Source: Aporhodopirellula rubra (GTDB lineage Bacteria > Planctomycetota > Planctomycetia > Pirellulales > Pirellulaceae). From it: DNA of 64,000 nt. Positions within the stretch are counted from its first letter, which is position 1. Each line of letters opens with the position of its first letter. The notes below the pieces were generated by a model. The model was given only the letters and a program-made list of their open reading frames with translations. It was not told the DNA's origin and did no database searches. This document shows, piece by piece, positions 26,368 to 35,964 of this stretch. The position numbers were made by a program, and so were the translations under genes. Location: positions 124,001-188,000 of the forward strand of contig NZ_JACHXU010000011.1 in the NCBI RefSeq assembly GCF_014192335.1, read 5' to 3'.

Positions 26368-27288
26368 TTAGCCTCCATACCCGCTGTATCGAGCCACACC
26401 ACGCGAATACGCGAACCGGCAGACGACAATGAAGAACACTAACCACGCGGCCTGAATTGCCATTTCCATCGGCAGTTCATCTTCGGGGATTTTTCCGAGG
26501 AAAACCGCCGCAGGGAAATACGCGAGATATTTCAGTGGTAGGAAATTGACGAACGGTTCGATCCAATCCGGCAGCAGTGGCAGTGGAAACATGTGTCCGG
26601 AAAGAAAGAAACTGAACAGCATGTAGAGAAACAGCAGCGACGAGACTTCGAGGAACCAGAAACCGATCATGCCGATCGCGGCTTCCAAAAAGAACCCGAT
26701 CAAGAAACCCATGATCAGCGACGCGAGAAAGCACAGGAACAAATGCGTCGGGGGGAATCCGTCGACGAAGTAATCGCGGCAAAGATAGAACACGAGGGCA
26801 AAGGGCGCGATTGCAACGGCGTAGTACGCGCACTTATGCGCGACGCGATTGAGTAACAAGAAACCGATCAAGTCGATCGGTTGGATCATGTAGCGTTTGA
26901 TTTCGCCCTCGCGGATCTGCAACGCGATTCCCGATGCGAGCCCCGGCATGCTGGAGAACGCGCGAGCGATCATCGTTAAAAGGTAATACGCAACCATCTC
27001 GCGAAACCCATAACCGCCAATCGTGACCGATTCGCTGGCACCACCGGGGGCGTCTTCTTGCGAGATCACCCCCGATTGAGCGATCGAATCAAAAATCGCC
27101 CACCACAGGAAGATCTGCGTGATGATAGGCAGGAATCGCATCAACGTGCCCAGCGCGAAGTCGCCGCGATAGACCAATCGCTCAGAGAACGCGGTGGCGA
27201 AAATCATCTTCCAAATCCGCAGACGCCCCATCACGCCAATCGGGGCGTGGTGCGACGTTGTGGGTTGAGAAACCGGGATGGTTGACAT
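26368..27288 (-). CDS. ABC-2 type permease (COG4587/DUF990-like)
   Basis: A 306-residue membrane protein, partner of the preceding gene. It has about six transmembrane segments: '[20 protein letters not shown]' near residue 45, '[16 protein letters not shown]', '[20 protein letters not shown]', '[20 protein letters not shown]' and more. The motif '[16 protein letters not shown]' is typical of this permease pair. Both half-transporters share one transcription unit with the upstream Gfo/Idh gene at a 51-bp gap. No function beyond export can be assigned. Confidence 0.85.
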   Translation of the reverse strand: MSTIPVSQPTTSHHAPIGVMGRLRIWKMIFATAFSERLVYRGDFALGTLMRFLPIITQIFLWWAIFDSIAQSGVISQEDAPGGASESVTIGGYGFREMVAYYLLTMIARAFSSMPGLASGIALQIREGEIKRYMIQPIDLIGFLLLNRVAHKCAYYAVAIAPFALVFYLCRDYFVDGFPPTHLFLCFLASLIMGFLIGFFLEAAIGMIGFWFLEVSSLLFLYMLFSFFLSGHMFPLPLLPDWIEPFVNFLPLKYLAYFPAAVFLGKIPEDELPMEMAIQAAWLVFFIVVCRFAYSRGVARYSGYGG

Positions 27289-27339
27289 AAATGGCGGTAA
27301 CGCGGGGGCGATGGACAGATGGCGAAAACGAACGAAAGA

Positions 27340-28392
27340 CTACAGTTCGATCGTTTTGCCGGTGCGAGCACTTTCGTAAATCGCACAGATCAGCTCGATG
27401 CTGCGTCGTCCTTCCACGCCATTGACCAACGGTTCGCGGTCGTTTTGGATCGCGTCGAGGAAGTCGTTGAAGACTTCCGTGTGACCATGGTGCCCGATCG
27501 CGGCAGGATCCGATGCGCCGCCACCGGTTTCGGTCTTACCGGCCATGCGTTCACGGATCGACGCGTCTTCGTCTGATTCGTTGGCGAATGTCCACTGCGT
27601 CAGGTCTTCTTCTTCGAGGACCGCGCTACCTTCGCTGCCGGCGATTTCGACTCGTTTGAGGGCACCTGGGAACGCCGTCGTGGTGGCTTCGATAACACCC
27701 AACGCGCCGTTTTCGAATTGGATGTTGGCGATCACGATGTCTTCGACTTCGATTCGTTCGTGGGTCAGCGTGTCCATCATCGCGTGAACTTTCTTCGCCG
27801 GACCCATCAACCACAGCAGCAAATCGACGCTGTGGATGGCTTGGTTCATCAACGCGCCGCCGCCATCGAGGGCCCACGTTCCTCGCCACGCACCGCTGTC
27901 GTAGTACTCTTGGCTGCGGTACCACTTCACGTATGCGTCACCCATGGTGATCTTGCCGAATCGCCCGGCATCCACGGCCGACTTCATTAACTGCGACGAT
28001 TCATGGAAACGGCTTTGGAACGTTGCGGCCAACTTTACATTCGACGCATCGCAGGCGGCGATAATTTCATCACACTTTTCTTTGGTGACTTCCAAAGGTT
28101 TTTCCACCATGACGTGCTTGCCCGCTTTCGCTGCGGCGACGGCGGGTTCGAGGTGAGCGCCGCTGGGGGTGCAGATCGCGACGGCCTGAACGTCGGGATC
28201 GGCCAGCATTTCTTCGAGGGTTGCGTAGGCACGGATTCCGTTGGCTGAGGCGAACTGTTCGGCACGCTCGACGCTGCGGTCATAGCACCCGATGAGTTTT
28301 CCGTCCTTGGTGTCTGCGATCGCTTTGGCATGAAAATTGGAGATCATTCCTGCTCCGACGATACCGATTCCGATGCTCATGAATTCTTTCAT
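27340..28392 (-). CDS. Gfo/Idh/MocA family oxidoreductase
   Basis: A ~350-residue NAD(P)-dependent oxidoreductase. 'IGIVGAGMISNFHAKAIA' is the dinucleotide-binding motif and 'VMVEKPLEVTKEKCDEII' the family EKP signature. The C-terminal domain has 'ALMNQAIHSVDLLLWLMG', with the conserved acid and histidine. ATG 28392 ('MKEFMSIG') or 28380 ('MSIGIG') may be used. A frame open upstream to 28605 encodes unrelated sequence overlapping mfd. The substrate is unknown. It is separated from the ABC-2 permeases by 51 bp on the same strand. Confidence 0.9.
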   Translation of the reverse strand: MKEFMSIGIGIVGAGMISNFHAKAIADTKDGKLIGCYDRSVERAEQFASANGIRAYATLEEMLADPDVQAVAICTPSGAHLEPAVAAAKAGKHVMVEKPLEVTKEKCDEIIAACDASNVKLAATFQSRFHESSQLMKSAVDAGRFGKITMGDAYVKWYRSQEYYDSGAWRGTWALDGGGALMNQAIHSVDLLLWLMGPAKKVHAMMDTLTHERIEVEDIVIANIQFENGALGVIEATTTAFPGALKRVEIAGSEGSAVLEEEDLTQWTFANESDEDASIRERMAGKTETGGGASDPAAIGHHGHTEVFNDFLDAIQNDREPLVNGVEGRRSIELICAIYESARTGKTIEL

Positions 28393-28402
28393 TACGAGTG
28401 GT

Positions 28403-31400
28403 GTGAAACGAGCTGAACTAGGCGAGTTCGAGCGATCAAGATACGTTTTCAGCTTGCACACCGCCACCGCCGACCGCTTTGGAGGGCTGCCCAGCGTGCC
28501 ACCCGAGACGAAACCCAAGTCAAAACCGCAATCGAAAGCCCGGAAAACGGGGGCAACGAAACGCAAAATCCAATTGCGATCGTTGCATGATGTCCCTGCG
28601 GTCATGGACTCTCATGCCGGTGTCGGCAAGGCGATCAAGAAAACCGGCCGCGACACACCGCTCGCCTTTTCGGGCGTTTGGGGGGGGATTCGTGGGCTCC
28701 TCGCGGCCACGTTGACGCGTCACACACCACACGTCTTGGTGTTGTTGCCCCAAGCGGTTGATGCCGACATTGTCGCTGGAGACGTGAGGGCATTTGGCGT
28801 GAAAGATGTCGTCGCACTGCCGCTGTCCGCGGGTGACGGCACGGGTTCCTCAATTCGTGACGCGGACTACGCCGCCCGGTTGCAAGTCCTGCAGGCGTTG
28901 CGGGGGCGAGACAACGATTCTCCCGAACCGCTGGTCGTGACGGCGTACATCGGTGCCGCGATCCAGCGTGTTCCGTCGGCCGATCGACTTTCGCGTGCCA
29001 CCCGAAAACTCAGCATCGGTGACGAAGTCGCTCCCGAGGACCTCCGCCGCTGGTTGACCGAAGCCGGGTTCGCGGCGACCACGGCGGTTCACGTTCCCGG
29101 TGAGTTTGCGTCGCGCGGCGGATTGCTCGACATTCATTCGCCGGACCAGACAACCCCGATCCGCATCGAATGGTTTGGCGACGAAATCGAATCGATCCGT
29201 CGGTTTGATGCCGCAACGCAGCGAAGTAGCGAAACGTTGCAAAGCGTCGAGATTGCCGCGATCGGAGCCGATGGTGTTTCGAGCGACATGATTCTGGGGA
29301 CACTCGCCGAAGACGAATTCGACGAAGATGCTGAGGCAGAACCACCGCCGCCGAAGAACGCTCGCGTGAAACGTCGATCGAAAAACGCACACGACGTTGA
29401 CGTGGATGACGAGTTGACACCGGTCGACGACACCGTCGGTGCCGAGGCGACGGTGGTCGATTATTTGCCCAGCGACACGGTCGTGTTGGTCGTGGATCCC
29501 GCGGAGTGCGCCGCTACGAGTGCAGCGTTGTTGGCTCGCGTATCGCGGACGGATCGATTCGTTACGATGCCTGAACTTCTCGCCGAACTGCACGGACACC
29601 GTGTCGTCACGGGAACGCAGATCGCCGATGCCGCCGACTCTGATCATGTCGATCTGCATACCGCAGGGGCCGATAGTTTTGCCGCGTCACTCGATGAAAC
29701 CAAAGTACGCGTCGACAGTGTCGCGGCCGGGCATGAAGTCATCGTCGTTGGCGACACGCCGGCCGATGGGCAGCGCTTGACTGAATTACTCAGCGACACC
29801 GATGCGGCCACGTCGGGACGATTGCACATGACGGTCGCTGCACTGAGCGGCGGTTTTCGCCTATCCGGTGCCGAAGTGTTGGTATTGACCGGCGCGGAAT
29901 TGTTTCACCGCAGTCCGGTGCGCCGCGTCAGTTCGCGGGTTCGTGGCAAACCCATCGACAGCTTCCTGCAACTGTCGCCTGGCGATTTGGTCATCCACCT
30001 TTCGCACGGCATCGGTCTGTACCGCGGTCTCAACTCGATCGAAAAGAATGGGCTGCATCAAGAACACCTGACGATCGAATTCGACGGCGGCACCAAAATT
30101 CATGTGCCGGCGACGCGGATTCAACTAATTCAGCGTTACGTTGGCGGTACGAAGACGCGTCCTCGGTTAGCCAAGATTGGTGGGATCTCGTGGACGAATC
30201 AACGCAAGGCGGCGGAGTCGGCGGTCACGGACATGGCCGACGAGTTGCTCGAACTGCAAGCCAAACGGGCGACGCGTCGCGGGATCGCGTTTGACCCTGA
30301 CAACGAATGGCAACGTCAATTCGACGCAAGTTTTCCGTATCTCGAAACGCCCGACCAGCTTACTGCCATCGAAGCCATCAAGGCGGACATGGAATCGCAT
30401 CAGCCGATGGACCGTCTCATCTGCGGTGACGTCGGGTTCGGGAAAACCGAAGTCGCGATGAGGGCGGCGTTCAAAGCCGTCACGTCGGGATACCAAGTCG
30501 CGGTGTTGGTGCCGACGACGGTCCTCGCCGAACAACACTATCATTCGTTCTGCGACCGGATGGCGGAGTTCCCCGTCGAGATCCGCAAGATGTCGAGATT
30601 CTGTACGCCGGCCGATCAACGTCAAACGGTGAAAGATCTGCGCCGCGGCAAAGTCGACATTGTTGTTGGCACTCACCGGGTCGCCAGCAAAGACGTTGAT
30701 TTTAATAACCTCGGTCTTGTCGTGATCGATGAAGAACAACGCTTCGGCGTCGCGGTCAAAGAACGCCTCAAAACACGACACACCAACGTCGACGTGTTAA
30801 CGTTGTCGGCGACACCGATTCCGCGAACGTTGCACATGGCGCTCGTTGGTGCCCGCGATATCAGTAACCTCGAAACGCCACCCGCCGAGCGGATGCCCGT
30901 TGAAACGAAGGTTACCCGGTGGGATCCGAAAATGATCCGGTCTTCGATCGTTCGAGAACTCAACCGCGGCGGACAAATGTATTTTGTCCATAACCGTATC
31001 GGTGACATGCAAGACCTCGCGGCCAAGATTACCGAAGTCGTTCCCGAAGTCCGAATCGGTATCGGGCACGGGCAGATGGGTGAAGGTGAACTCGAGCAAG
31101 TCATGGTCGACTTTATCGATCACAAGTTTGACATGTTGCTCGCCACGACGATCATCGAGAGCGGTCTGGATATTCCCAACGCGAACACGATGTTCATCGA
31201 CGAAGGCAACCGGTACGGGCTCAGCGATCTGCACCAGTTGCGTGGTCGTGTCGGCCGATACAAACATCAGGCGTATTGCTATTTGCTGGTGTCACCGACG
31301 AAACACCTCACCCCGGAAGCGAGCAAACGGCTGCGCGCGATCGAGGAGTATTCGCAAATGGGAGCAGGATTCGCGATCTCGATGCGTGACCTCGAAATTC

Positions 31401-31957
31401 GCGGTGCCGGTAACCTTTTGGGCAGTCAGCAGAGCGGACATATCGCCGCGGTCGGTTACGAGTTGTATTGCCAATTGCTCGAAGAAGCCGTTCGTCAAGC
31501 GAAGAAACTGCCGCCGAAGTTGTCCGCGGATGTCGATATCGATTTGCCGATCGAAGCGTATCTGCCGGATGATTATGTGCCGGACCTGCGACACAAGATC
31601 GACTTGTATCGTCGAATGACGCGAATCAATCACGCCAGCGAAGTGGTGCAGTTCCAGGAGGAGTTGAAAGATCGTTTCGGTCCGCTGCCGGATGCGGCGG
31701 TTCGAATGATTCAAATCAGCGAACTGCGTCTCGATGCGGCATCCTGGGGCATTCAGGCGATCACGAATAATGACCGGTTCATCGTGTTGCAGTATGCCAA
31801 CCGACGCCGGATGGAACAGTTGGTTGAGAACGCCTCGGTGCCGGTTCGGATTGTCGATTCACGCAAAGCCTATATCCCTGTGAAAGGGTTTGACATGAGC
31901 AATCCGACCGGCGAAGCGTGGTTGCAACTGGCCCGTGCTGCGCTGTGGATCGGATAG
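28403..31957 (+). CDS. mfd: Transcription-repair coupling factor Mfd
   Basis: An ~1184-residue DNA translocase that displaces stalled RNA polymerase and recruits UvrA. The N-terminal UvrB-like part includes 'VPGEFASRGGLLDIHSPDQ'; the RNA-polymerase-interacting domain has 'PGDLVIHLSHGIGLYRGL'. The RecG-type motor has Walker A 'CGDVGFGKTEVAM' (about 674), the Walker B box D-E-E-Q (about 776) and the C-terminal TRCF domain. An acidic and Lys/Arg-rich insertion (about residues 300-350) interrupts the UvrB-like part. ATG 28337 overlaps the divergent oxidoreductase; GTG 28403 is a better start, but the N-terminus is not certain. Confidence 0.93.
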   Translation: MKRAELGEFERSRYVFSLHTATADRFGGLPSVPPETKPKSKPQSKARKTGATKRKIQLRSLHDVPAVMDSHAGVGKAIKKTGRDTPLAFSGVWGGIRGLLAATLTRHTPHVLVLLPQAVDADIVAGDVRAFGVKDVVALPLSAGDGTGSSIRDADYAARLQVLQALRGRDNDSPEPLVVTAYIGAAIQRVPSADRLSRATRKLSIGDEVAPEDLRRWLTEAGFAATTAVHVPGEFASRGGLLDIHSPDQTTPIRIEWFGDEIESIRRFDAATQRSSETLQSVEIAAIGADGVSSDMILGTLAEDEFDEDAEAEPPPPKNARVKRRSKNAHDVDVDDELTPVDDTVGAEATVVDYLPSDTVVLVVDPAECAATSAALLARVSRTDRFVTMPELLAELHGHRVVTGTQIADAADSDHVDLHTAGADSFAASLDETKVRVDSVAAGHEVIVVGDTPADGQRLTELLSDTDAATSGRLHMTVAALSGGFRLSGAEVLVLTGAELFHRSPVRRVSSRVRGKPIDSFLQLSPGDLVIHLSHGIGLYRGLNSIEKNGLHQEHLTIEFDGGTKIHVPATRIQLIQRYVGGTKTRPRLAKIGGISWTNQRKAAESAVTDMADELLELQAKRATRRGIAFDPDNEWQRQFDASFPYLETPDQLTAIEAIKADMESHQPMDRLICGDVGFGKTEVAMRAAFKAVTSGYQVAVLVPTTVLAEQHYHSFCDRMAEFPVEIRKMSRFCTPADQRQTVKDLRRGKVDIVVGTHRVASKDVDFNNLGLVVIDEEQRFGVAVKERLKTRHTNVDVLTLSATPIPRTLHMALVGARDISNLETPPAERMPVETKVTRWDPKMIRSSIVRELNRGGQMYFVHNRIGDMQDLAAKITEVVPEVRIGIGHGQMGEGELEQVMVDFIDHKFDMLLATTIIESGLDIPNANTMFIDEGNRYGLSDLHQLRGRVGRYKHQAYCYLLVSPTKHLTPEASKRLRAIEEYSQMGAGFAISMRDLEIRGAGNLLGSQQSGHIAAVGYELYCQLLEEAVRQAKKLPPKLSADVDIDLPIEAYLPDDYVPDLRHKIDLYRRMTRINHASEVVQFQEELKDRFGPLPDAAVRMIQISELRLDAASWGIQAITNNDRFIVLQYANRRRMEQLVENASVPVRIVDSRKAYIPVKGFDMSNPTGEAWLQLARAALWIG

Positions 31958-31978
31958 CGAACCGGTTTCCGTTTTCAC

Positions 31979-32833
31979 TCAGCCATAACGTTGAGTGATA
32001 TTGATAATGTCGTTGCCGTTGGCTTCACGCAAAACTCCACGTTCGATCACATCCGCTATGATTCGTCGGTCTTCTTCGATCGACTGTTCCACCATTCGAC
32101 TTGCGTCGATCGGACGCGAGGCGTGTTCGGCGAGATTCTTGCGATGACGATTGAGAAGTTTCTCGAGCGACTTTGTTCGCAGACGAGTCATGATTTGCCA
32201 ATCGGTCGGTCGAGGTTCCGGCATCTTGCTCGACGTGATCAGACTGCGGTCGCCCGCCAATCGGCTGTAGAATCCACGCCGTGTTTCGTCTAAACGCGCG
32301 ACGCCGTCGAGCGTGATCAAGCGGTGAAACGTGAGTTGCACGCGGCCATCGGGAGTCGTCATTAACATCTCGACGCTCATTCGCGGGCCGACTGTCGGCG
32401 AGGTGATGTATCGAGGGTCCACGAAACCGAGTGCGGCGGCTTCGGCACGTGCGGTCTCGAAGTCGGCGACGAAGATTTCGGGAATCTCCTGTTCGCTAAT
32501 TTCACGTTGGTCGAGAAGTGCCGCCGCCCAAGAGGGGCGACTCGGAAAACGCAGGATTTTGAAAACCAAAACCACGATTGCGAATTCAAACGGATTGCGA
32601 GTCATCGTTCGCAAATCACGCAACGCGATTCGTTTGATCGGGACCACCGTCCAAAGACGCTCGTCTCCACCGGGTAGGATCAGGTCATCGGCATCCGGCA
32701 AAGACGCGTTGGTTGGCGAGTCAGAGAGCCCTGGCCATGTCGGCTCCGGCGGAACCGGTGGGCTGGCGTATGGATTCGAGTGGATTTCGTTTCCAAAATC
32801 ACTCGCCGAATTTGGCGGATAACTCGGTGGCAT
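31979..32833 (-). CDS. Unknown protein with proline-rich NPYASP N-terminus
   Basis: A 284-residue protein that I do not recognise. The first ~60 residues are Pro/Ser-rich with 'SNPYASPPVPPEPTW', a composition common at the N-terminus of planctomycete membrane proteins. A moderately hydrophobic patch ('NPFEFAIVVLVFKILRF') lies near residue 90 and may associate with membranes. The rest is mixed α/β ('GPRMSVEMLMTTPDGRVQLT') with a charged helical C-terminus. No motif gives an activity. It converges on mfd with 21 bp between stops. Confidence 0.6.
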   Translation of the reverse strand: MPPSYPPNSASDFGNEIHSNPYASPPVPPEPTWPGLSDSPTNASLPDADDLILPGGDERLWTVVPIKRIALRDLRTMTRNPFEFAIVVLVFKILRFPSRPSWAAALLDQREISEQEIPEIFVADFETARAEAAALGFVDPRYITSPTVGPRMSVEMLMTTPDGRVQLTFHRLITLDGVARLDETRRGFYSRLAGDRSLITSSKMPEPRPTDWQIMTRLRTKSLEKLLNRHRKNLAEHASRPIDASRMVEQSIEEDRRIIADVIERGVLREANGNDIINITQRYG

Positions 32834-32938
32834 GGGCGGTTACGGCAAACAGAGTGACGGGCATCCCCTTCCCCAGTGTTTGAGCCAACGCGGCCGATGT
32901 CCGACGCGTTCGATCTCCCTGGGAAACCGCCTCTTACT

Positions 32939-33535
32939 TTACTCGGTTTGGCCGGCCGGCGTGGGCAGTTCCAGGTCGCTGCCGATCGGATCGATCAACA
33001 CGGGGCCCGGGAGTTCGAGCATTTCGGCGTCATCGAACTCCAACGCGTTGTCGAGTGAGCGAAGTTCGGGCTGCGGTAATAACTCGACATCGCCGTCGCG
33101 CTCATCCGTGACGGGTTTCGGGTTCTTGCGAGGCCCGACGGCTAAGACTTCCCAAGGTTTGGGATAGAAGTAATGTTGCTCGACACGCTTTGGTGGGCAG
33201 TGCTTGCCCGCGAGTGCCCCTTTGACGCCGTTGTTGTCATACAACCCGAGTTCCTCGGCGCGGTGAAACGCCATCGCTTCTTGGCTAGACGGTTCGATCT
33301 TAGCTGCGAGCTTTCCGCCGAGATAAGTCGGCCGGTTGTACTGTCGACGGTAGGATTCTGGCAAACGGTTGCCAATCGGTCCGATCACGTCGATGCGACG
33401 CGAGCCTTCGTACTTCGACCAGGGCCACGGTCCGCCCCATGGCGATCCGGCGTCGGCGCTGGAGGCGACGGCACCTACTGCTATCAGCGAAACGAGCAAA
33501 CTGTTTCGAATCTTCCTGATCGTTTTCAATCGCAT
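32939..33535 (-). CDS. Secreted protein of unknown function
   Basis: A 198-residue protein beginning with a clear signal peptide ('NSLLVSLIAVGAVASSADAG'), then a mature region rich in Pro, Tyr and charged residues ('YFYPKPWEVLAVGPRKNPKP'). ATG 33535 is preferred over the longer frame to 33568, because the signal peptide starts there. No domain, cofactor motif or anchor is visible. It lies between two other envelope-type genes on the same strand. Confidence 0.7.
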   Translation of the reverse strand: MRLKTIRKIRNSLLVSLIAVGAVASSADAGSPWGGPWPWSKYEGSRRIDVIGPIGNRLPESYRRQYNRPTYLGGKLAAKIEPSSQEAMAFHRAEELGLYDNNGVKGALAGKHCPPKRVEQHYFYPKPWEVLAVGPRKNPKPVTDERDGDVELLPQPELRSLDNALEFDDAEMLELPGPVLIDPIGSDLELPTPAGQTE

Positions 33536-33702
33536 CCTGCAATCTCTCCCGTCATGTGACCATGGCACTTGATGGCGGCATCCTTCCGCACGTCCGTATT
33601 CATCGGCGGTGTGGTAGCGGGTGTGTCAGAGAAAGCGATTAATCGCACGTTGCTTGAGTGACACGTCGTCGTGGTGATTCCGATTGGGTAAACCCTGCCG
33701 GT

Positions 33703-34848
33703 TCAATCGACGTGCATTACCGAATCGATCAGTGACGCCATTTCACGACCGGCGTAACAGGTGTGTTCGTAGTAACGCTTTTCGCTGTGATGATTTCCAA
33801 CCGTTTGTGCACAGTCGCGAGCCCGAATCGGCAGCGGCGTTCCATCATGGCGAGGGGCAAAGCAACGGGGTCCGGTGTAACCGAGGGCTTGCGCATCGGG
33901 GGTCGTCGAAATCAGTTTGAAGTATTTGAGCGCGATGTCACGGTGGTTGTAAAGCATCACCATGCGATTGATGTTTTGAGTGGCCAAGCGATGGTAGCCG
34001 CCGGAACTCATCCACGTCGAATCAACGGCCGGTGCGAGAAGTCCGACATCGATATTGGCGCCCGTGATCGCGGGTTCGCCGATCGTGCGTCGACCTAACG
34101 AGCCGCCCGCCAACGCGTGCAGACTGCCGGAAACGATTCGTCCACCGAAACTGAATCCGATCAGACCCGAGGGTTGCGATCGAAGGGTGTGTTCACGTAA
34201 TAACCATGCCAAATAGAGGCCTTGTGAATTGGTGCGTTGGGCTTTGTCGCGAACGTCTGAAAGAAAAATCGAGTTCGCGTCGCTCGGCCAACTCCAAATG
34301 ACCCAATCCATCGGTTGGTCCGTGACACGATTTCTCGCGAGTTGTTGGTAGACGAACAGGCCTTGCTTGATCGCTGTTTGTGCATCGCGGCGATTGCCGT
34401 GAACGTAAATGATTCGCGGACGTGACGAATCCATCGATGAGAGATAATCGTCCAGATTGGACGGCGAACGTCGCCCGCAACGATCGAGACGGTCAATCCG
34501 GAAGTTCGGCTGACTCAAGTTCATGCGGCATGTGTTGCAGGTGATGTGCCGCGTATTGATGAGCCAAAAGCGATCGCACCGCAAATCAGCAGACAATGAC
34601 TGGGGCATCGCGGGCATGCCAGGAATCGCCGGAACGATTTGGCTGGATTCGATCGAGACCGCAATGTCGTCTTCGAAATCCGGGGTGGTTTCCGAGTGAG
34701 CGACCGTTTTCGCGGTGGTTTCGAACAATGAGGAGGGCGTTGGTAAGAAACCGTTCGCGGCGTCCGTCCACTCGCTCGGTGTTTGCGACGGTTCGGCATG
34801 AACCGTTGCTGTCATGATTGTGATGAGTATCCATGTTGCGGCGAACAT
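33703..34848 (-). CDS. Secreted α/β-hydrolase
   Basis: A 381-residue protein with an N-terminal signal ('MFAATWILITIMTATVHA'), a polar region and an α/β-hydrolase fold. The nucleophile elbow is 'IGFSFGGRIV' (G-F-S-F-G), preceded by 'RIIYVHGNRR', which supplies the oxyanion segment. 'YNHRDIALKYF' and 'HHSEKRYYEHTCY' provide candidate acid and base. It may be a lipase, esterase or peptidase of the periplasm. ATG 34848 gives the signal peptide; the longer frame to 34935 would bury it. The next gene diverges after about 350 bp. Confidence 0.75.
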   Translation of the reverse strand: MFAATWILITIMTATVHAEPSQTPSEWTDAANGFLPTPSSLFETTAKTVAHSETTPDFEDDIAVSIESSQIVPAIPGMPAMPQSLSADLRCDRFWLINTRHITCNTCRMNLSQPNFRIDRLDRCGRRSPSNLDDYLSSMDSSRPRIIYVHGNRRDAQTAIKQGLFVYQQLARNRVTDQPMDWVIWSWPSDANSIFLSDVRDKAQRTNSQGLYLAWLLREHTLRSQPSGLIGFSFGGRIVSGSLHALAGGSLGRRTIGEPAITGANIDVGLLAPAVDSTWMSSGGYHRLATQNINRMVMLYNHRDIALKYFKLISTTPDAQALGYTGPRCFAPRHDGTPLPIRARDCAQTVGNHHSEKRYYEHTCYAGREMASLIDSVMHVD

Positions 34849-35194
34849 GTTTCTTCTGCCTGTCCACGTATTCACTTTTAGCCCGGGCATTGAGGCATTC
34901 CGTAACTCGTCGTTTCGGGTCAGAAGGTGCAGCATGGCGACGATCAGACGTTTATTAAGGAAGGGTGAAAGAGAGGGCGTGTTAGAGACAGCAAATAGAG
35001 GTGATGCAAATTGTCACACCTGAATCTCTATCGGCGCATCCTGAGCGGGGGGCGTGCGTGTTGCACCCCAACAACCAATTGTTGCAGAAAAAAAACGATG
35101 ATGCGTTTGCACAACACGAAACGCGCACTACTTTTCAGTGGTCACCCGTCGGAGGCCAACGTTTACGCTTGCTTTGCTTTTGAAGGAAACTTTG
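34849..35194. other. 346-bp divergent intergenic region
   Basis: It holds promoters for the hydrolase (minus) and the lipoprotein (plus). An A-run occurs near 35090. A good ribosome-binding site (TGAAGGAAAC) lies just before ATG 35195. No other gene is visible. Confidence 0.5.
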
Positions 35195-35830
35195 ATGACT
35201 ATCCGATCTTTCACACTTGTAACGCTCGTGATGGTCATGGGCAGCGCGACCGGTTGCGGTGGAATGCGAAACTTCTTTTTCGGACGTGGCGCTCGCTGCG
35301 GACTATGCAGTCGCATCGGTGCAGTTGGAACCGCGATCAATCCACTCGCTCCTCCACCGAACGCGGCACCCGCTGCACCAGGTTGCGGAACTCCACGCTG
35401 CGGACTGTTTGGTCGCAATCCTGCACCGACCTACGCACCACCCGTCGCGGCCGCACCGATGGCACCATGCCAAACGCCATGCCAGGACGTTTGCCAAGGC
35501 GGCTATGTCGGCAACGGTTACGTCAATAACGGTTATGTCGACGGAGGCTATTCGGTTGGCATGGCTGGCGATTGCGGTTGCGGTTCATCCTGCGGCGGTG
35601 ATTGTGGCGTGACTCAATATGGTGGCGTTCAATACGACGGCGGAGTCGTCGATCCCTACCTCGGCAGTGGCGTGTATGATGGTGGTTACAATGGTGGCGT
35701 GATTCAGGGCGATGGGTTCCAACCACGCACGTATCAATCCAATCGTTTCGATCCCGGTCAATACGATTCGCAAGGTGACCGCATCATCAGTGCCGATCCA
35801 TTGCCACCGGGTGCTAATATTTTGAACTGA
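35195..35830 (+). CDS. Gly/Tyr/Cys-rich small lipoprotein
   Basis: A 211-residue protein beginning with a lipoprotein signal ('LVTLVMVMGSATGCGGMRN', lipobox S-A-T-G-C). The mature part is low-complexity. A Cys/Pro/Ala segment ('PCQTPCQDVCQGG') leads to repeated Gly-Tyr units ('GNGYVNNGYVDGG', 'YDGGYNGG') and CGCGSSCGG clusters, with about 15 cysteines in all. The composition suggests a surface structural or adhesive protein cross-linked by disulfides. ATG 35195 follows a strong ribosome-binding site. I do not recognise the family. Confidence 0.75.
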   Translation: MTIRSFTLVTLVMVMGSATGCGGMRNFFFGRGARCGLCSRIGAVGTAINPLAPPPNAAPAAPGCGTPRCGLFGRNPAPTYAPPVAAAPMAPCQTPCQDVCQGGYVGNGYVNNGYVDGGYSVGMAGDCGCGSSCGGDCGVTQYGGVQYDGGVVDPYLGSGVYDGGYNGGVIQGDGFQPRTYQSNRFDPGQYDSQGDRIISADPLPPGANILN

Positions 35831-35964
35831 ACGTGACTGGTTGTGCTCGGTCGCAAGAATCGGGATGATGTGATTCCCACATTCGTTAACGCCAGCGTTC
35901 CAATTCACTCGAATCAGGCGTCGCACGTGCTCCGCCGCGTGCCGCCTGGAGTTATCGCCCCTTG

